This document shows positions 36,441 through 46,103 of a DNA stretch of 64,000 nucleotides, in pieces. The stretch lies in the NCBI RefSeq assembly GCF_012927345.1, contig NZ_JABBGJ010000005.1, positions 1 to 64,000 of the forward strand. The letters are read 5' to 3'. Positions within the stretch are counted from its first letter, which is position 1. Each line of letters opens with the position of its first letter. The notes under the pieces were generated by a model. The model made no database searches and was not told where the DNA came from. It worked only from the letters and a program-made list of their open reading frames with translations. Origin of the DNA: Paraburkholderia polaris. GTDB taxonomy: Bacteria; Pseudomonadota; Gammaproteobacteria; Burkholderiales; Burkholderiaceae. A program made the translations under genes and the position numbers.

Positions 36441-37190
36441 AATGTAGGTGTTATTCGAGCCCGCCAGCAGATCGCCTTCCCAATGGCCGGGTACCGCACG
36501 GTCTTCCACCTCAGCTGGCCTTTCGCTGATCGACACTGCCCCGACTATCTTGCCCCGGTTCTGTCCGCTTGCCGAGGCGCTCTTCGCCTGGCGCATCGTA
36601 CGGTTCGTACGAAGATGCTCGACCAGTTCCTTTTTAAGCACCCCGCGCGCCTGGATGAACAGGCTCCGGTAAATCGTCTCGTGAGATATCTGCATGTCCT
36701 TGTTGACCCGGAACTCGCGCTTGAGCCACCCCGCTATCTGTACAGGAGCCCATTTTAATTTGAGCTTGGCCGCCACCAGCCGGCGCAGGCGCGCATTGCC
36801 CGACAACGCACACACCTTGGGCCGCCGTGCACGCTCCCAGGCGTTCGCATCGGCCTCGTGCGCCCGATACCTGTGAATACCGCCATTGCGCCCGATCTCC
36901 CGGCTGATGGTCGATTTCGAGCGTCCCAGTTGCAGTGCAATCTGCCCCATCGTTCTGCGTGCGACAAGGGCCCGCGATATCTCCTCGCGTTCGGCCAGCG
37001 TCAGCGCTCGCGCAGATCGTGTGCGGGCGGGCGGGGAAATCCCGCCATTCCTGTTCACAACGTGATAAACCGCACTCGGCTGGCGCTCGAGCATCCGCGC
37101 GATTGCACTAAGCGACTCGCCCTCGCGCCATAGCTTCCAGATTTCGGCCTTCTGCGCGCTGTTCAACCACGGTCTTCTTTGTCGTCCCAT
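36441..37190 (-). pseudogene. IS30-family transposase remnant, N-terminal two-thirds
   Basis: Starting MGRQRRPWLNSAQKAEIWKL, about 245 residues match IS30 transposases: the HTH regions (LSAIARMLERQPSAVYHVVN; TLAEREEISRALVARRTMGQ), the second HTH ALQLGRSKSTISREIGRNGG, the internal KLKLKWAPVQIAGWLKREF and the first catalytic Asp region GHWEGDLLAGSNNTYI. Right after it the frame runs into the CTTTCTTTG hairpin and loses all similarity, so the second Asp and the Glu of the DDE triad are gone. The element cannot transpose. It separates DUF72 from the exoprotein remnant and hints at past rearrangement. Confidence 0.85.
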
Positions 37191-37383
37191 CGTGCTCCAC
37201 TCTCCATTTCCGTATTGGAACAGAGGTGTTGCATCGACCGGTTGAATCCGCCAAGCGCACAATCAGACAAAACCTATTTTGCGTCAAACGTTGTGCGGGT
37301 GCGAACTGTGACGATTCTTGACACATGTCGCCTAAGTCGTTCTGTAGCTTACGGACCCTTTCTAATCCGTACTACAGAACAAA

Positions 37384-39378
37384 ATGAACCGGAATGCATT
37401 CAGACTGGTGTACAGCCGGTTGAGAGGAATGCTTGTTGCCGTCGAGGAATCGGCCACGGCGACGGGCAAAGCTAACGGCGATACTGCCGTTACGAGGCGC
37501 ACGCTGGCGGGTACACCCAACGTGGCACATGGTTTTGCGATGCACCGTATCGCGCTTGGCGTGCTCGCGCTACTCGGCGCGCTTCCGTCGTGGTCAGGCG
37601 CTCAGATCGCACCGGGTGGCGCAGACGCCCCTTCAGTCGTGCAAACCCCCAACGGACTTGACCAGGTGAACATCAACCGGGCGTCTGGTGCAGGCGTTTC
37701 GATGAATACCTACGGCCAGTTCGACGTGCAGCAGAAAGGCGCGATCCTGAACAACTCGCCTGTGATGGTGCAGACACAGCAGGCGGGCATGATTAACGGG
37801 AATCCGAATTTCGGCCCCGGTCAGTCCGCGCGCGTCATCGTCAACCAGGTCAACAGCAGCGCGGCGAGCCAGATCAACGGGCACCTGGAAGTCGCGGGAC
37901 AACGCGCCGAAGTCGTGATTGCCAACGGTTCGGGTATCAGCGTAAACGGCGGCGGATTCGTGAACACGTCGCGCGCAATCCTGACGACAGGAACGCCCAA
38001 CTTCGCACCGGACGGCTCCCTCTCGGACTTCAACGTGACGGGCGGAAATATCACGATACAGGGCTCGGGGCTTAACGCATCGGATGTCGACCAGGTCGAC
38101 CTGCTTGCGCGTGCGGTGCAGGCTAATGCTGCGATATACGCGAAAAACCTGAATGTCGTTACTGGTGCGAACAGCATCGACCACGACTCGCTCACGGTGA
38201 CGCCGATTGCGGGTACTGGTTCCGCGCCGGGTGTCTCCATCGACGTAAGCAGTCTCGGCGGAATGTATGCAAATCGTATCGTACTCGTTGGTACTGAGGC
38301 AGGGGTCGGGGTCTCCCTGAAAGGTGTATTAGCAGCCAATGCTGGCGACCTCGTGCTGACATCGGCGGGCAAGCTGGTACTGGCGGGCCAGACGAATGCA
38401 AGCGGCAACATCGTTGCGAGCGCACAGGACATCGACAACAGCGGCACGACCTACGCGCAGCAGAACGCTAACCTCTCCGCGTCGGGAGCGCTGACCAACA
38501 GCGGCATGATTGCCGCGCAGCAGAACACGGCAGCAAACGCCGGTTCATTGAGTTCGACCGGCACGCTCGCATCTGGTGTGAACGGCGACGGCTCGCTCGC
38601 GCAGACGGGCGACCTGAATGTGAACGCGTCCGGCACTGTCGTCACGTCAGGCAGGAATGTCGCGGGCGGTAATGCAAGCGTCACCGGCGTGGCGGTCAAT
38701 CTCGCGGGCGCGACGAACTCTGCTAGCGGCGCGCTTGTGCTTGCGGCAAACGGCGGCGACCTGAACCTGTCGGGCGCGACCACGACCGCGGGCGGCTCGC
38801 TCGACGCACGCACCGCGGGCACGCTCACGAACGACAACGGCGCCATGTCGTCGGGCGGCGCGCAGACCATCACGGCGGCCGCACTCTCGAACCGTGGCGG
38901 TCAGATCGTCTCGGGTAGCACGCTGACGGAAAACGTCGCGGGCCAGACGATCAACCAGGGCGGCACGATGCAGGCCTCGGGCGCGCTCGCGTCGTCGAGC
39001 GCGGCGCTCGACAATTCGGGTGGTCACATTGCGTCGCTAAACGCAGATGGCGTTTCCATCACGACGACCGGCCTGCTCAACAACGGTGCGGGCGGCACAA
39101 TCGGCGGCAATGGCAACGTCGCACTGCAATCTGGACAGTTTGTTAACGCCGGGTCTATCACTGCCGTCCAGAGCCTGATTGCGTCGGCCGTGCAGACCCT
39201 ATTCAACAGCGGCACGTTCGCAACTAACGCGAACCTGACGCTCTCGGCCGGGTCGATTCTCACGAACGCGGGCCAGCTCAGCGCGGCGGGCGCGCTCACG
39301 CTTTGCCGCGGGCGTAGGCGGCGCTGTAGTCGGTGGTACGGCGGGTTCAGCGATGGCATCGAACGTCCATCTGTATAA
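37384..39378 (+). CDS. Filamentous haemagglutinin/CdiA-BcpA-type exoprotein, truncated
   Basis: A 664-residue remnant of a two-partner secretion effector. The extended signal peptide (MNRNAFRLVYSRLRGMLVAV) is followed by a TPS domain (SVVQTPNGLDQVNINRASGA, MNTYGQFDVQQKGAILNNS, AEVVIANGSGISVNGGGFVN) and haemagglutinin repeats rich in Ala/Gly/Asn. Intact family members often exceed 3000 residues. Here, after LSAAGALTL, the frame changes into about 19 unrelated residues and stops, because a large internal segment has been deleted out of frame. No CdiB/BcpB transporter is in the window. The product could at most be a secretion-domain fragment. Confidence 0.85.
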   Translation: MNRNAFRLVYSRLRGMLVAVEESATATGKANGDTAVTRRTLAGTPNVAHGFAMHRIALGVLALLGALPSWSGAQIAPGGADAPSVVQTPNGLDQVNINRASGAGVSMNTYGQFDVQQKGAILNNSPVMVQTQQAGMINGNPNFGPGQSARVIVNQVNSSAASQINGHLEVAGQRAEVVIANGSGISVNGGGFVNTSRAILTTGTPNFAPDGSLSDFNVTGGNITIQGSGLNASDVDQVDLLARAVQANAAIYAKNLNVVTGANSIDHDSLTVTPIAGTGSAPGVSIDVSSLGGMYANRIVLVGTEAGVGVSLKGVLAANAGDLVLTSAGKLVLAGQTNASGNIVASAQDIDNSGTTYAQQNANLSASGALTNSGMIAAQQNTAANAGSLSSTGTLASGVNGDGSLAQTGDLNVNASGTVVTSGRNVAGGNASVTGVAVNLAGATNSASGALVLAANGGDLNLSGATTTAGGSLDARTAGTLTNDNGAMSSGGAQTITAAALSNRGGQIVSGSTLTENVAGQTINQGGTMQASGALASSSAALDNSGGHIASLNADGVSITTTGLLNNGAGGTIGGNGNVALQSGQFVNAGSITAVQSLIASAVQTLFNSGTFATNANLTLSAGSILTNAGQLSAAGALTLCRGRRRRCSRWYGGFSDGIERPSV

Positions 39379-39964
39379 CCAGTCGATGGACGACGAAGCG
39401 CAGTTGACCGGGGACAGCAAGAGCAGGAACCCGTTTTCACAGTCGCCACTGGCCTTGATTCTGCAAGGCATCGCAAACGGCCTGAATGCTGTCTTTGGCA
39501 TGCCGGGCGGCGAGCCGCCGACAACGGGTACACAAGGTGTACTGGTAAACTCCCCATCTGCACCGGCGCCCACAACTAGCGTGAGCGGAACGCCGGGCAG
39601 TGTGCTTGACACTGCTACGCTTGCGAACAGTGGTAGAGATGGCCGTCTTCCGATTCCTGAACAAGTTACTGCTGACAACGGCCTAGAAGTTAAATCGAAC
39701 TCGAAACATACTCCCGGGATGGATGGCAACCGGTCGAACGCCGGAACGGAACCGCGAAATTCGCTTGATCTGTTTAACTCGTCTGTCCCGGGTGGTGAAG
39801 GCGTTCGGTATGCCATCGACTCGAACGGCAACATCAATCGGTTTTTCTCTGACGGAACCGGTGTGTACCATTGGTCAGGTGCAACAGGGGATTCCTCTGC
39901 ACCTTTAAACGTTTCGAAGATTCCAATTGATGTAAAGCGGGCTCTCGGATTTAAAGGAAAATAA
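39302..39964 (+). pseudogene. CdiA/BcpA C-terminal pretoxin and toxin region, out of frame with the N-terminal part
   Basis: In a different frame from the exoprotein, the DNA encodes FAAGVGGAVVGGTAGSAMAS followed by NVHLYN, close to the Nx(E/Q)LYN boundary that separates the constant part from the variable toxin in Burkholderia-type CdiA. About 195 residues follow, ending in SLDLFNSSVPGGEGVRYAI and a domain with NINRFFSDGTGVYHWSG. I do not recognise the toxin domain. ATG 39353 could start a free peptide. It stops at 39964 directly before the immunity-like gene (TAA then ATG), which suggests a once functional toxin/immunity pair. Confidence 0.75.
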
Positions 39965-40459
39965 ATGCTATCTGGAAACCCGGACTCGTTTGCAATCTGG
40001 TGCGATGCGGTTGACCTTTGGTCAACGCCTGACTTCGCAAATGGATGCTTAGGCTATTTCATGGGAGGTGAGCTAATTTGGTCCAATCGCTCAACGTTGG
40101 GAGTTGACTTGAGCATGCTTGCGCGCTTGTATTGCATGAAAAACTCCGTCGAAGATGCAGATTTGTTTCATCGCCCACCGTCGGATGCTTACCGTGAGCT
40201 TTGTGAGCGCGCATTTCCTTCCATGGACTCTGCTGCGGAAAGTAGCGACTTCACCCATCTTGTATCGGCAGAAAGTCTTTCAGATGAAGGGCACTATGTT
40301 TTCTTAATCGAGGATGAAAAAATGGCGAAACTGATATATGGATTCAAGGAAAATTCAAGAGAAATTGGTGAGGTCGTCTTGGCGTGCGGCGAATTTCAAT
40401 CGGTAGTTCGCGATGCGCTTGCGAAATGCCCGAAAGAATTCAATACAGGAGGGCGCTAA
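39965..40459 (+). CDS. Probable immunity protein (Imm42-like)
   Basis: A 164-residue acidic cytoplasmic protein beginning MLSGNPDSFAIWCDAVDLWS. This N-terminal pattern, with CLGYFMGGELIW, resembles the Imm42 family of polymorphic-toxin immunity proteins. It starts right after the stop of the CdiA C-terminal fragment, as expected for a cognate cdiI gene. GC content is visibly lower than in the flanking chromosome, typical of horizontally acquired toxin/immunity cargo. The open frame looks intact, so immunity may be retained after loss of the toxin. The family assignment is moderate. Confidence 0.7.
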   Translation: MLSGNPDSFAIWCDAVDLWSTPDFANGCLGYFMGGELIWSNRSTLGVDLSMLARLYCMKNSVEDADLFHRPPSDAYRELCERAFPSMDSAAESSDFTHLVSAESLSDEGHYVFLIEDEKMAKLIYGFKENSREIGEVVLACGEFQSVVRDALAKCPKEFNTGGR

Positions 40460-40840
40460 TCTTTCGCGAGTTCGGGCTATGGGGCCGGTAATGCGACACT
40501 GAGTAGTGGAGGAGATAATGCTGAGGCATCAAACAGCGGCAACTCCGATGCGTCGCTTCCCATGGGTAGCAAATCTAACCAGTTCAACCAACCGAAGAAT
40601 CCGGCGTATCAGCCTACGCGGAACACGCCGGGAGCCGTAGACGGCACAGACTACGCGGGCCACGCGTTCGATCGTATGCAGGATCGAGGGCTGACGCCAT
40701 CGGTCATACAGAACACGATCGAAAATGGCGTGCCGACACCAAGCCGTGGAGGCACGACAGTGTTCTATGATTCGGTCAATAATGTTTCGGTAGTTACGAA
40801 TAGCGAAGGCAAAGTGATTACAGTCAAGTACGGGAAATGA
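40460..40840 (+). pseudogene. Orphan CdiA C-terminal toxin fragment, DUF4258-like
   Basis: Coding potential opens immediately after the immunity-gene stop, in the same frame, with SFASSGYGAGNATLSSGGDN (a haemagglutinin-like linker). It continues through MGSKSNQFNQPKNP into a compact domain YAGHAFDRMQDRGLTPSVIQ ... VSVVTNSEGKVITVKYGK. This last part resembles DUF4258, a small BECR-type RNase-like toxin. The first usable ATG is at 40562 (92-residue product). This is the classic layout of an orphan cdiA-CT module displaced by recombination. It lacks any secretion domain. Confidence 0.7.
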
Positions 40841-40841
40841 C

Positions 40842-41141
40842 ATGCGAGCTGTCGATATACTTGAGCGCGCTAAAACAGCAGCAAGGGACCATCTTGAATA
40901 CGCACGTTTCGTTCGGGAATCGGAAATGTTGCATGACAATGATGCTCAAGATGAGCAGCAGAAATCTGCGTATGACGCCTGTTGGTTCGAGCTTGAAATA
41001 GTAAATGCCTTGGCGTTATCGGAGTGGGAATCCGCAGGAAACCCGAGCGATTGGGCCGCGGCGTGGAACGAACGCTACAGGGAAGATGCTGAAGAGTTAA
41101 TCGCCAATCTGTGCGAGATATTGCGCCAGAAGAAGCAGTAA
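40842..41141 (+). CDS. Small acidic protein, probable immunity partner of the DUF4258-like toxin
   Basis: A 99-residue, mostly helical acidic protein (RAVDILERAKTAARDHLEYA, CWFELEIVNALALSEWESAG, DWAAAWNERYREDAEELIAN). I recognise no named family. Its start codon lies one base after the toxin stop and a terminator follows at once, so the two form a toxin/immunity bicistron. A role as antitoxin or immunity protein is inferred from position only. Confidence 0.65.
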   Translation: MRAVDILERAKTAARDHLEYARFVRESEMLHDNDAQDEQQKSAYDACWFELEIVNALALSEWESAGNPSDWAAAWNERYREDAEELIANLCEILRQKKQ

Positions 41142-41147
41142 CAAGAC

Positions 41148-41177
41148 AAACCCGGCTTTGAGCCGGGTTTGTTGTTT
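41148..41177 (+). terminator. Rho-independent terminator after the toxin/immunity block
   Basis: AAACCCGGCT-TTG-AGCCGGGTTT forms a 10-bp perfect stem followed by GTTGTTTG. It closes the rightward CDI remnant and may also serve the convergent SymE-like gene. Confidence 0.85.
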
Positions 41178-41187
41178 GTGGGATTGT

Positions 41188-41418
41188 TCAGTCCGGCGTG
41201 ATGACGAGCCTGCCGTGGTGAACCTCGATCCTCACGCGCTGACCGGGTTCGAAGCCGGCGTGCTCAAGCCACTTGCCGGCAATGCGCAGCCAGGGAAAGA
41301 ACGTGGGTGTGCGCCAGTCCCTGCCGGGTTTGGGTGAGGGTCGCCAGCGCATGAGCTGCTGGACGGTGGCGTGTCGCTCGGGATGAGCGTGCAATGCATT
41401 AAGATTGGGGTCAGCCAT
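41188..41418 (-). CDS. symE: SymE-like toxin
   Basis: A 76-residue protein starting MADPNLNALHAHPERHATVQ, preceded by a good ribosome-binding site (GAGGAG). The C-terminal half FPWLRIAGKWLEHAGFEPGQ ... RIEVHHGRLVITPD is the SymE family signature. SymE evolved from an AbrB-like fold into an RNA-associated toxin, in E. coli repressed by LexA and by the antisense RNA SymR. Here it abuts the terminator of the exoprotein remnant, a frequent location next to polymorphic toxin loci. No antisense RNA promoter could be identified with confidence. Confidence 0.8.
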   Translation of the reverse strand: MADPNLNALHAHPERHATVQQLMRWRPSPKPGRDWRTPTFFPWLRIAGKWLEHAGFEPGQRVRIEVHHGRLVITPD

Positions 41419-41492
41419 GGTCAACTCCTCTAATGAGTTGGTTGTGGTCAGCGGGCCATGAGTGCTGGTAACACTCACGGCCCGCGCTTCGT

Positions 41493-42050
41493 TTACGCGG
41501 TGCTGCGTTCGGTGCGCCGCCTGAACGGTTCGAGAAGCTGTTCGGTCATCGCGAGCAGGAAGAAACCCCAGACGATGGCGGCATAGCACCAGAAGCTGTC
41601 AAGGTTCTTGAGCCAGATGAAGTGCGAGGAGCCAAAGATGCCGAGTAGCGCAAACGCAAAAAGGATGGCTGAGACGTATGGAAAAAGTACCAATTTCCAG
41701 CGAAAGTACATCTCCTTGTGTAGCTTGCCGATGGCCGCCTGTTTTTTTGCCAGTTCGCGTGCCGCGCTCGGCGCCATGGCAGGATAGTGGCCGACGGTCT
41801 TGCGGCCGTGTTTCTTCCGGCCGTTGGCTGCGACGGGCAGCGTCCACCTGTAGTAGTAGGCGAGGCCAACACCGCAGGCAAACAGACAGCAAGCGCCGCG
41901 CGGGCAAAAACCCAAAACCAAAACCAAAACCAAAACCAAAACCAAAACCAAAACCAAAACCAAAACCAAAACCAAAACCAAAACCAAAACCAAAACCAAA
42001 ACCAAAACCAAAACCAAAACCAAAACCAAAACCAAAACCAAAACCACCAT
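41493..42050 (-). CDS. Small membrane protein with an N-terminal Val-Leu repeat encoded by a hexanucleotide microsatellite
   Basis: From the ATG at 42050 the frame encodes MV followed by about 22 Val-Leu pairs, then about 138 residues of ordinary protein. That part has a possible N-terminal helix (ACCLFACGVGLAYYYRW), a basic segment NGRKKHGRKTVGHYPAMAPS that recalls the arm-binding domain of tyrosine integrases, and two hydrophobic helices (LVLFPYVSAILFAFALLGIF; FWCYAAIVWGFFLLAMTEQL). I do not recognise a family. The repeat may be an expansion in the original start region, with the true start lost or internal. The ATG lies seven bases after the TetR stop, so coupled translation is possible. 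Confidence 0.5.
   Translation of the reverse strand: MVVLVLVLVLVLVLVLVLVLVLVLVLVLVLVLVLVLVLVLVLVLVLGFCPRGACCLFACGVGLAYYYRWTLPVAANGRKKHGRKTVGHYPAMAPSAARELAKKQAAIGKLHKEMYFRWKLVLFPYVSAILFAFALLGIFGSSHFIWLKNLDSFWCYAAIVWGFFLLAMTEQLLEPFRRRTERSTA
41912..42045. repeat. Hexanucleotide microsatellite (CCAAAA)n, about 22 copies
   Basis: An uninterrupted run of CCAAAA (TTTTGG on the minus strand) lies between the TetR gene and the membrane-protein coding part. Six-base changes keep reading frames, and the three minus-strand frames read (VL)n, (FW)n and (FG)n. Slipped-strand mispairing would change protein length or promoter spacing. Confidence 0.95.
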
Positions 42051-42056
42051 CCGCCG

Positions 42057-42794
42057 TCAGGCGCCCCCCTCCCCACAATTCCGCGCCGCCTCCTCAAACC
42101 GCCGGTTCGCCTCAGCCACTTCAGCCCTGAACTGTTGCAAAGCACTAACCGCCAAATCCGGCGGCATAAGCGCCGCCCACAAAACATCGATCAACTGATC
42201 CGCGGTAGCGTCGATATCAGTGTGCCGATTAGCCAAAGTAGCATCCCAAAGCACATGCTCCATCGGCCCGAACACCATCGAGCGCAGCAGCCTCAATGGC
42301 ATATCGGCCCGAATCTGCCCAGTCTCCTGGCCCTGCGCCAACACCCGCATCAAGGGCGCCGTATACCGCCGCTGCAATTCGGTCAACGCCTCACTCAGTT
42401 CATGATGCCGGGCCCGGCCCTCAGACAGCACCAGAGCACACAGGTCAGTGCCATTGACCAGCATCAACCGCAAATGCGTGCGCACAATAAAAGCAAATTG
42501 CTGCCTCACACTGCCATCACGCGGCAGCCCGGACTCAATCGCTTCAATGATCTCGTCGTACCAGTCGCCGATCACCCGCGCGCATAACTCTCGCTTGCCG
42601 CGGAAATAACTGAATACGGTCGCCTCGGAAATGCCCAGGCGCTGCGCAATCTCCGCCGTCGTCGCGCGCTCGTAACCCTTCTCGGAGAACACGTCGCGCC
42701 CCGCCTGCAATATCTCCTTCACGCGCTGCTGCGACTTGCGCCCGGCCGGTTGGCGGCGCGAGGCAGGTAACTCAGCCTTCAAGGCAACCGTCAT
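42057..42794 (-). CDS. liuQ: TetR-family regulator, probable LiuQ-type regulator of leucine degradation
   Basis: A 245-residue repressor-type protein beginning MTVALKAELPASRRQPAGRK. The HTH is in TTAEIAQRLGISEATVFSYF, followed by an all-helical ligand domain. It is divergent from liuA across 279 bp. In beta-proteobacteria a TetR regulator (LiuQ) is known from comparative genomics to control leucine/isovalerate catabolism, often with the MerR protein LiuR. The identification as LiuQ is contextual. The start at 42794 fits the family; the open frame continues to 42878. Confidence 0.75.
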   Translation of the reverse strand: MTVALKAELPASRRQPAGRKSQQRVKEILQAGRDVFSEKGYERATTAEIAQRLGISEATVFSYFRGKRELCARVIGDWYDEIIEAIESGLPRDGSVRQQFAFIVRTHLRLMLVNGTDLCALVLSEGRARHHELSEALTELQRRYTAPLMRVLAQGQETGQIRADMPLRLLRSMVFGPMEHVLWDATLANRHTDIDATADQLIDVLWAALMPPDLAVSALQQFRAEVAEANRRFEEAARNCGEGGA

Positions 42795-42886
42795 ATGAGT
42801 CCAGTTCAGATTTGTGAGGCAAACAGCCTCGATGAGCGCGATCCTATCACGGTATAGGCGGCTTTGAAGGCGTTCCAAGCAGTTTC

Positions 42887-42924
42887 TGAGTGATACTCAA
42901 AAATACCGCTTGACGCTTACGTAA
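42887..42924. promoter_or_regulatory. Candidate operators between the TetR gene and liuA
   Basis: Two inverted repeats lie close together: TGAGT-GAT-ACTCA (42887-42899) and TTACGTAA (42917-42924), the latter inside TTGACGCTTACGTAA. They are 90-130 bp from the TetR start and 150-190 bp from liuA, where operators for either gene are expected. A TetR dimer could bind the first. The second resembles sites proposed for LiuR-type regulators, from memory only. Confidence 0.5.
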
Positions 42925-43073
42925 ATCTGGCGTGAAATGCGCCTTGAACGTTTCGCGCCTCGTGCGGGGCGATGAAGGCGGCCCACAAGGCCGTCGCCGT
43001 CCGCTGAGCCGCACTCAGACGAGCCGGCGCCCCCTAGGCCAACCGGCCGCCAACGAACTCTGGAGACACAGCA

Positions 43074-44255
43074 ATGAGCAACCTGCCCGGTTTGCAATTC
43101 CCGCTTGGTGAAGAAATCGAAATGCTGCGTGACAGCATCGCAGGATTCGCTGCCAAAGAAATCGCCCCGCGTGCCGCGGAAATCGATCGGTCGGATCAGT
43201 TCCCCATGGACCTGTGGCGCAAATTCGGCGACCTGGGCGTGCTCGGCATGACGGTCTCGGAGGAATACGGCGGCGCGAATATGGGCTACACGGCGCACAT
43301 GATCGCGATGGAAGAAATCTCGCGCGCGTCTGCGTCGGTCGGTCTCTCGTACGGCGCGCACTCGAATCTGTGCGTCAACCAGATTCATCGCAACGGCACG
43401 GCAGCGCAAAAGGAAAAGTATCTGCCCAAGCTGGTTTCCGGTGAGCACATTGGCGCACTCGCCATGAGCGAACCGAATGCGGGCTCGGACGTCGTCAGTA
43501 TGAAACTGCGCGCGGACAAGAAGGGCGATCACTATGTGCTGAACGGCACGAAGATGTGGATCACCAACGGCCCGGATTGCGACACGCTCGTCGTCTATGC
43601 AAAAACCGATCTCGAAGCGAATTCGCGCGGCATTACTGCGTTTATCGTCGAGAAGGGTATGAAAGGCTTCTCCGTCGCGCAAAAGCTCGACAAGCTCGGC
43701 ATGCGTGGCTCCCATACGGGTGAACTGGTGTTCGAGAACGTGGAAGTGCCGGAAGAAAATATCCTCGGCCAGCTGAACGGCGGCGTGAAGGTGCTGATGA
43801 GCGGCCTCGATTACGAACGCGCCGTGCTCGCCGGCGGCCCGACCGGCATCATGGTCGCGGTCATGGACGCAGTCGTGCCGTATATCCACGACCGCAAGCA
43901 GTTCGGCCAGCCGATCGGTGAATTCCAGCTGATTCAAGGCAAAGTCGCCGATCTGTACACCACGCTGCAAGCGTGCCGCGCGTATCTCTACGCAGTGGGC
44001 CGGCAACTCGACACGCTCGGCAACGGACATATTCGCCAGGTGCGTAAGGACTGCGCGGGCGTGATTCTCTACACCGCTGAAAAAGCAACGTGGATGGCCG
44101 GCGAGGCGATCCAGATTCTCGGCGGCAATGGTTATATCAACGAGTATCCGGTCGGCCGTCTGTGGCGCGATGCCAAGCTCTATGAAATCGGCGCGGGCAC
44201 GAGCGAAATCCGTCGCATGCTGATTGGCCGCGAACTGTTCGCCGAAACGGCTTGA
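43074..44255 (+). CDS. liuA: Isovaleryl-CoA dehydrogenase
   Basis: An FAD flavoenzyme of 393 residues that oxidises isovaleryl-CoA to 3-methylcrotonyl-CoA in leucine catabolism, passing electrons to ETF. Typical segments are [38 protein letters not shown], the catalytic-Glu context [17 protein letters not shown] that distinguishes IVD from other acyl-CoA dehydrogenases, and the C-terminal [19 protein letters not shown]. It heads the liuABCD series; the 211-bp gap before liuB contains no evident gene. Confidence 0.95.
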   Translation: MSNLPGLQFPLGEEIEMLRDSIAGFAAKEIAPRAAEIDRSDQFPMDLWRKFGDLGVLGMTVSEEYGGANMGYTAHMIAMEEISRASASVGLSYGAHSNLCVNQIHRNGTAAQKEKYLPKLVSGEHIGALAMSEPNAGSDVVSMKLRADKKGDHYVLNGTKMWITNGPDCDTLVVYAKTDLEANSRGITAFIVEKGMKGFSVAQKLDKLGMRGSHTGELVFENVEVPEENILGQLNGGVKVLMSGLDYERAVLAGGPTGIMVAVMDAVVPYIHDRKQFGQPIGEFQLIQGKVADLYTTLQACRAYLYAVGRQLDTLGNGHIRQVRKDCAGVILYTAEKATWMAGEAIQILGGNGYINEYPVGRLWRDAKLYEIGAGTSEIRRMLIGRELFAETA

Positions 44256-44466
44256 GCCACAGCACTGCGCAACGTGCTGCCTGACCAATCACTGCGGAGC
44301 ACCGCGGGATCACTGCCGACCACTGCAGCCCACGGCGCACTACAGCGCACGACCCAATGCAGCGCGTCACTGCAGGCCTACAAAAAGCGGCGATAGCAAC
44401 CACCTTGCATGGGATCGGAGTAGGCGCTAAAGCGCTAACTCCGATCGACACAGGAGAAGCCAAGCA

Positions 44467-46074
<1,608 letters not shown>

Positions 46075-46103
46075 CAGAGCGCTACGAGAGAGGAGCTGCA
46101 ACG

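Noticed and set aside
35202..37262. A 686-residue leftward open frame spanning the IS30 remnant, DUF72 and part of the DAHP synthase gene
   Set aside because: Only the first part (to about 36441) resembles a transposase; the rest is a shadow frame of the real DUF72 gene, rich in Arg/Pro/His.
41912..42045. CRISPR-like array
   Set aside because: The repeat unit is six bases with no spacers; it is a microsatellite.
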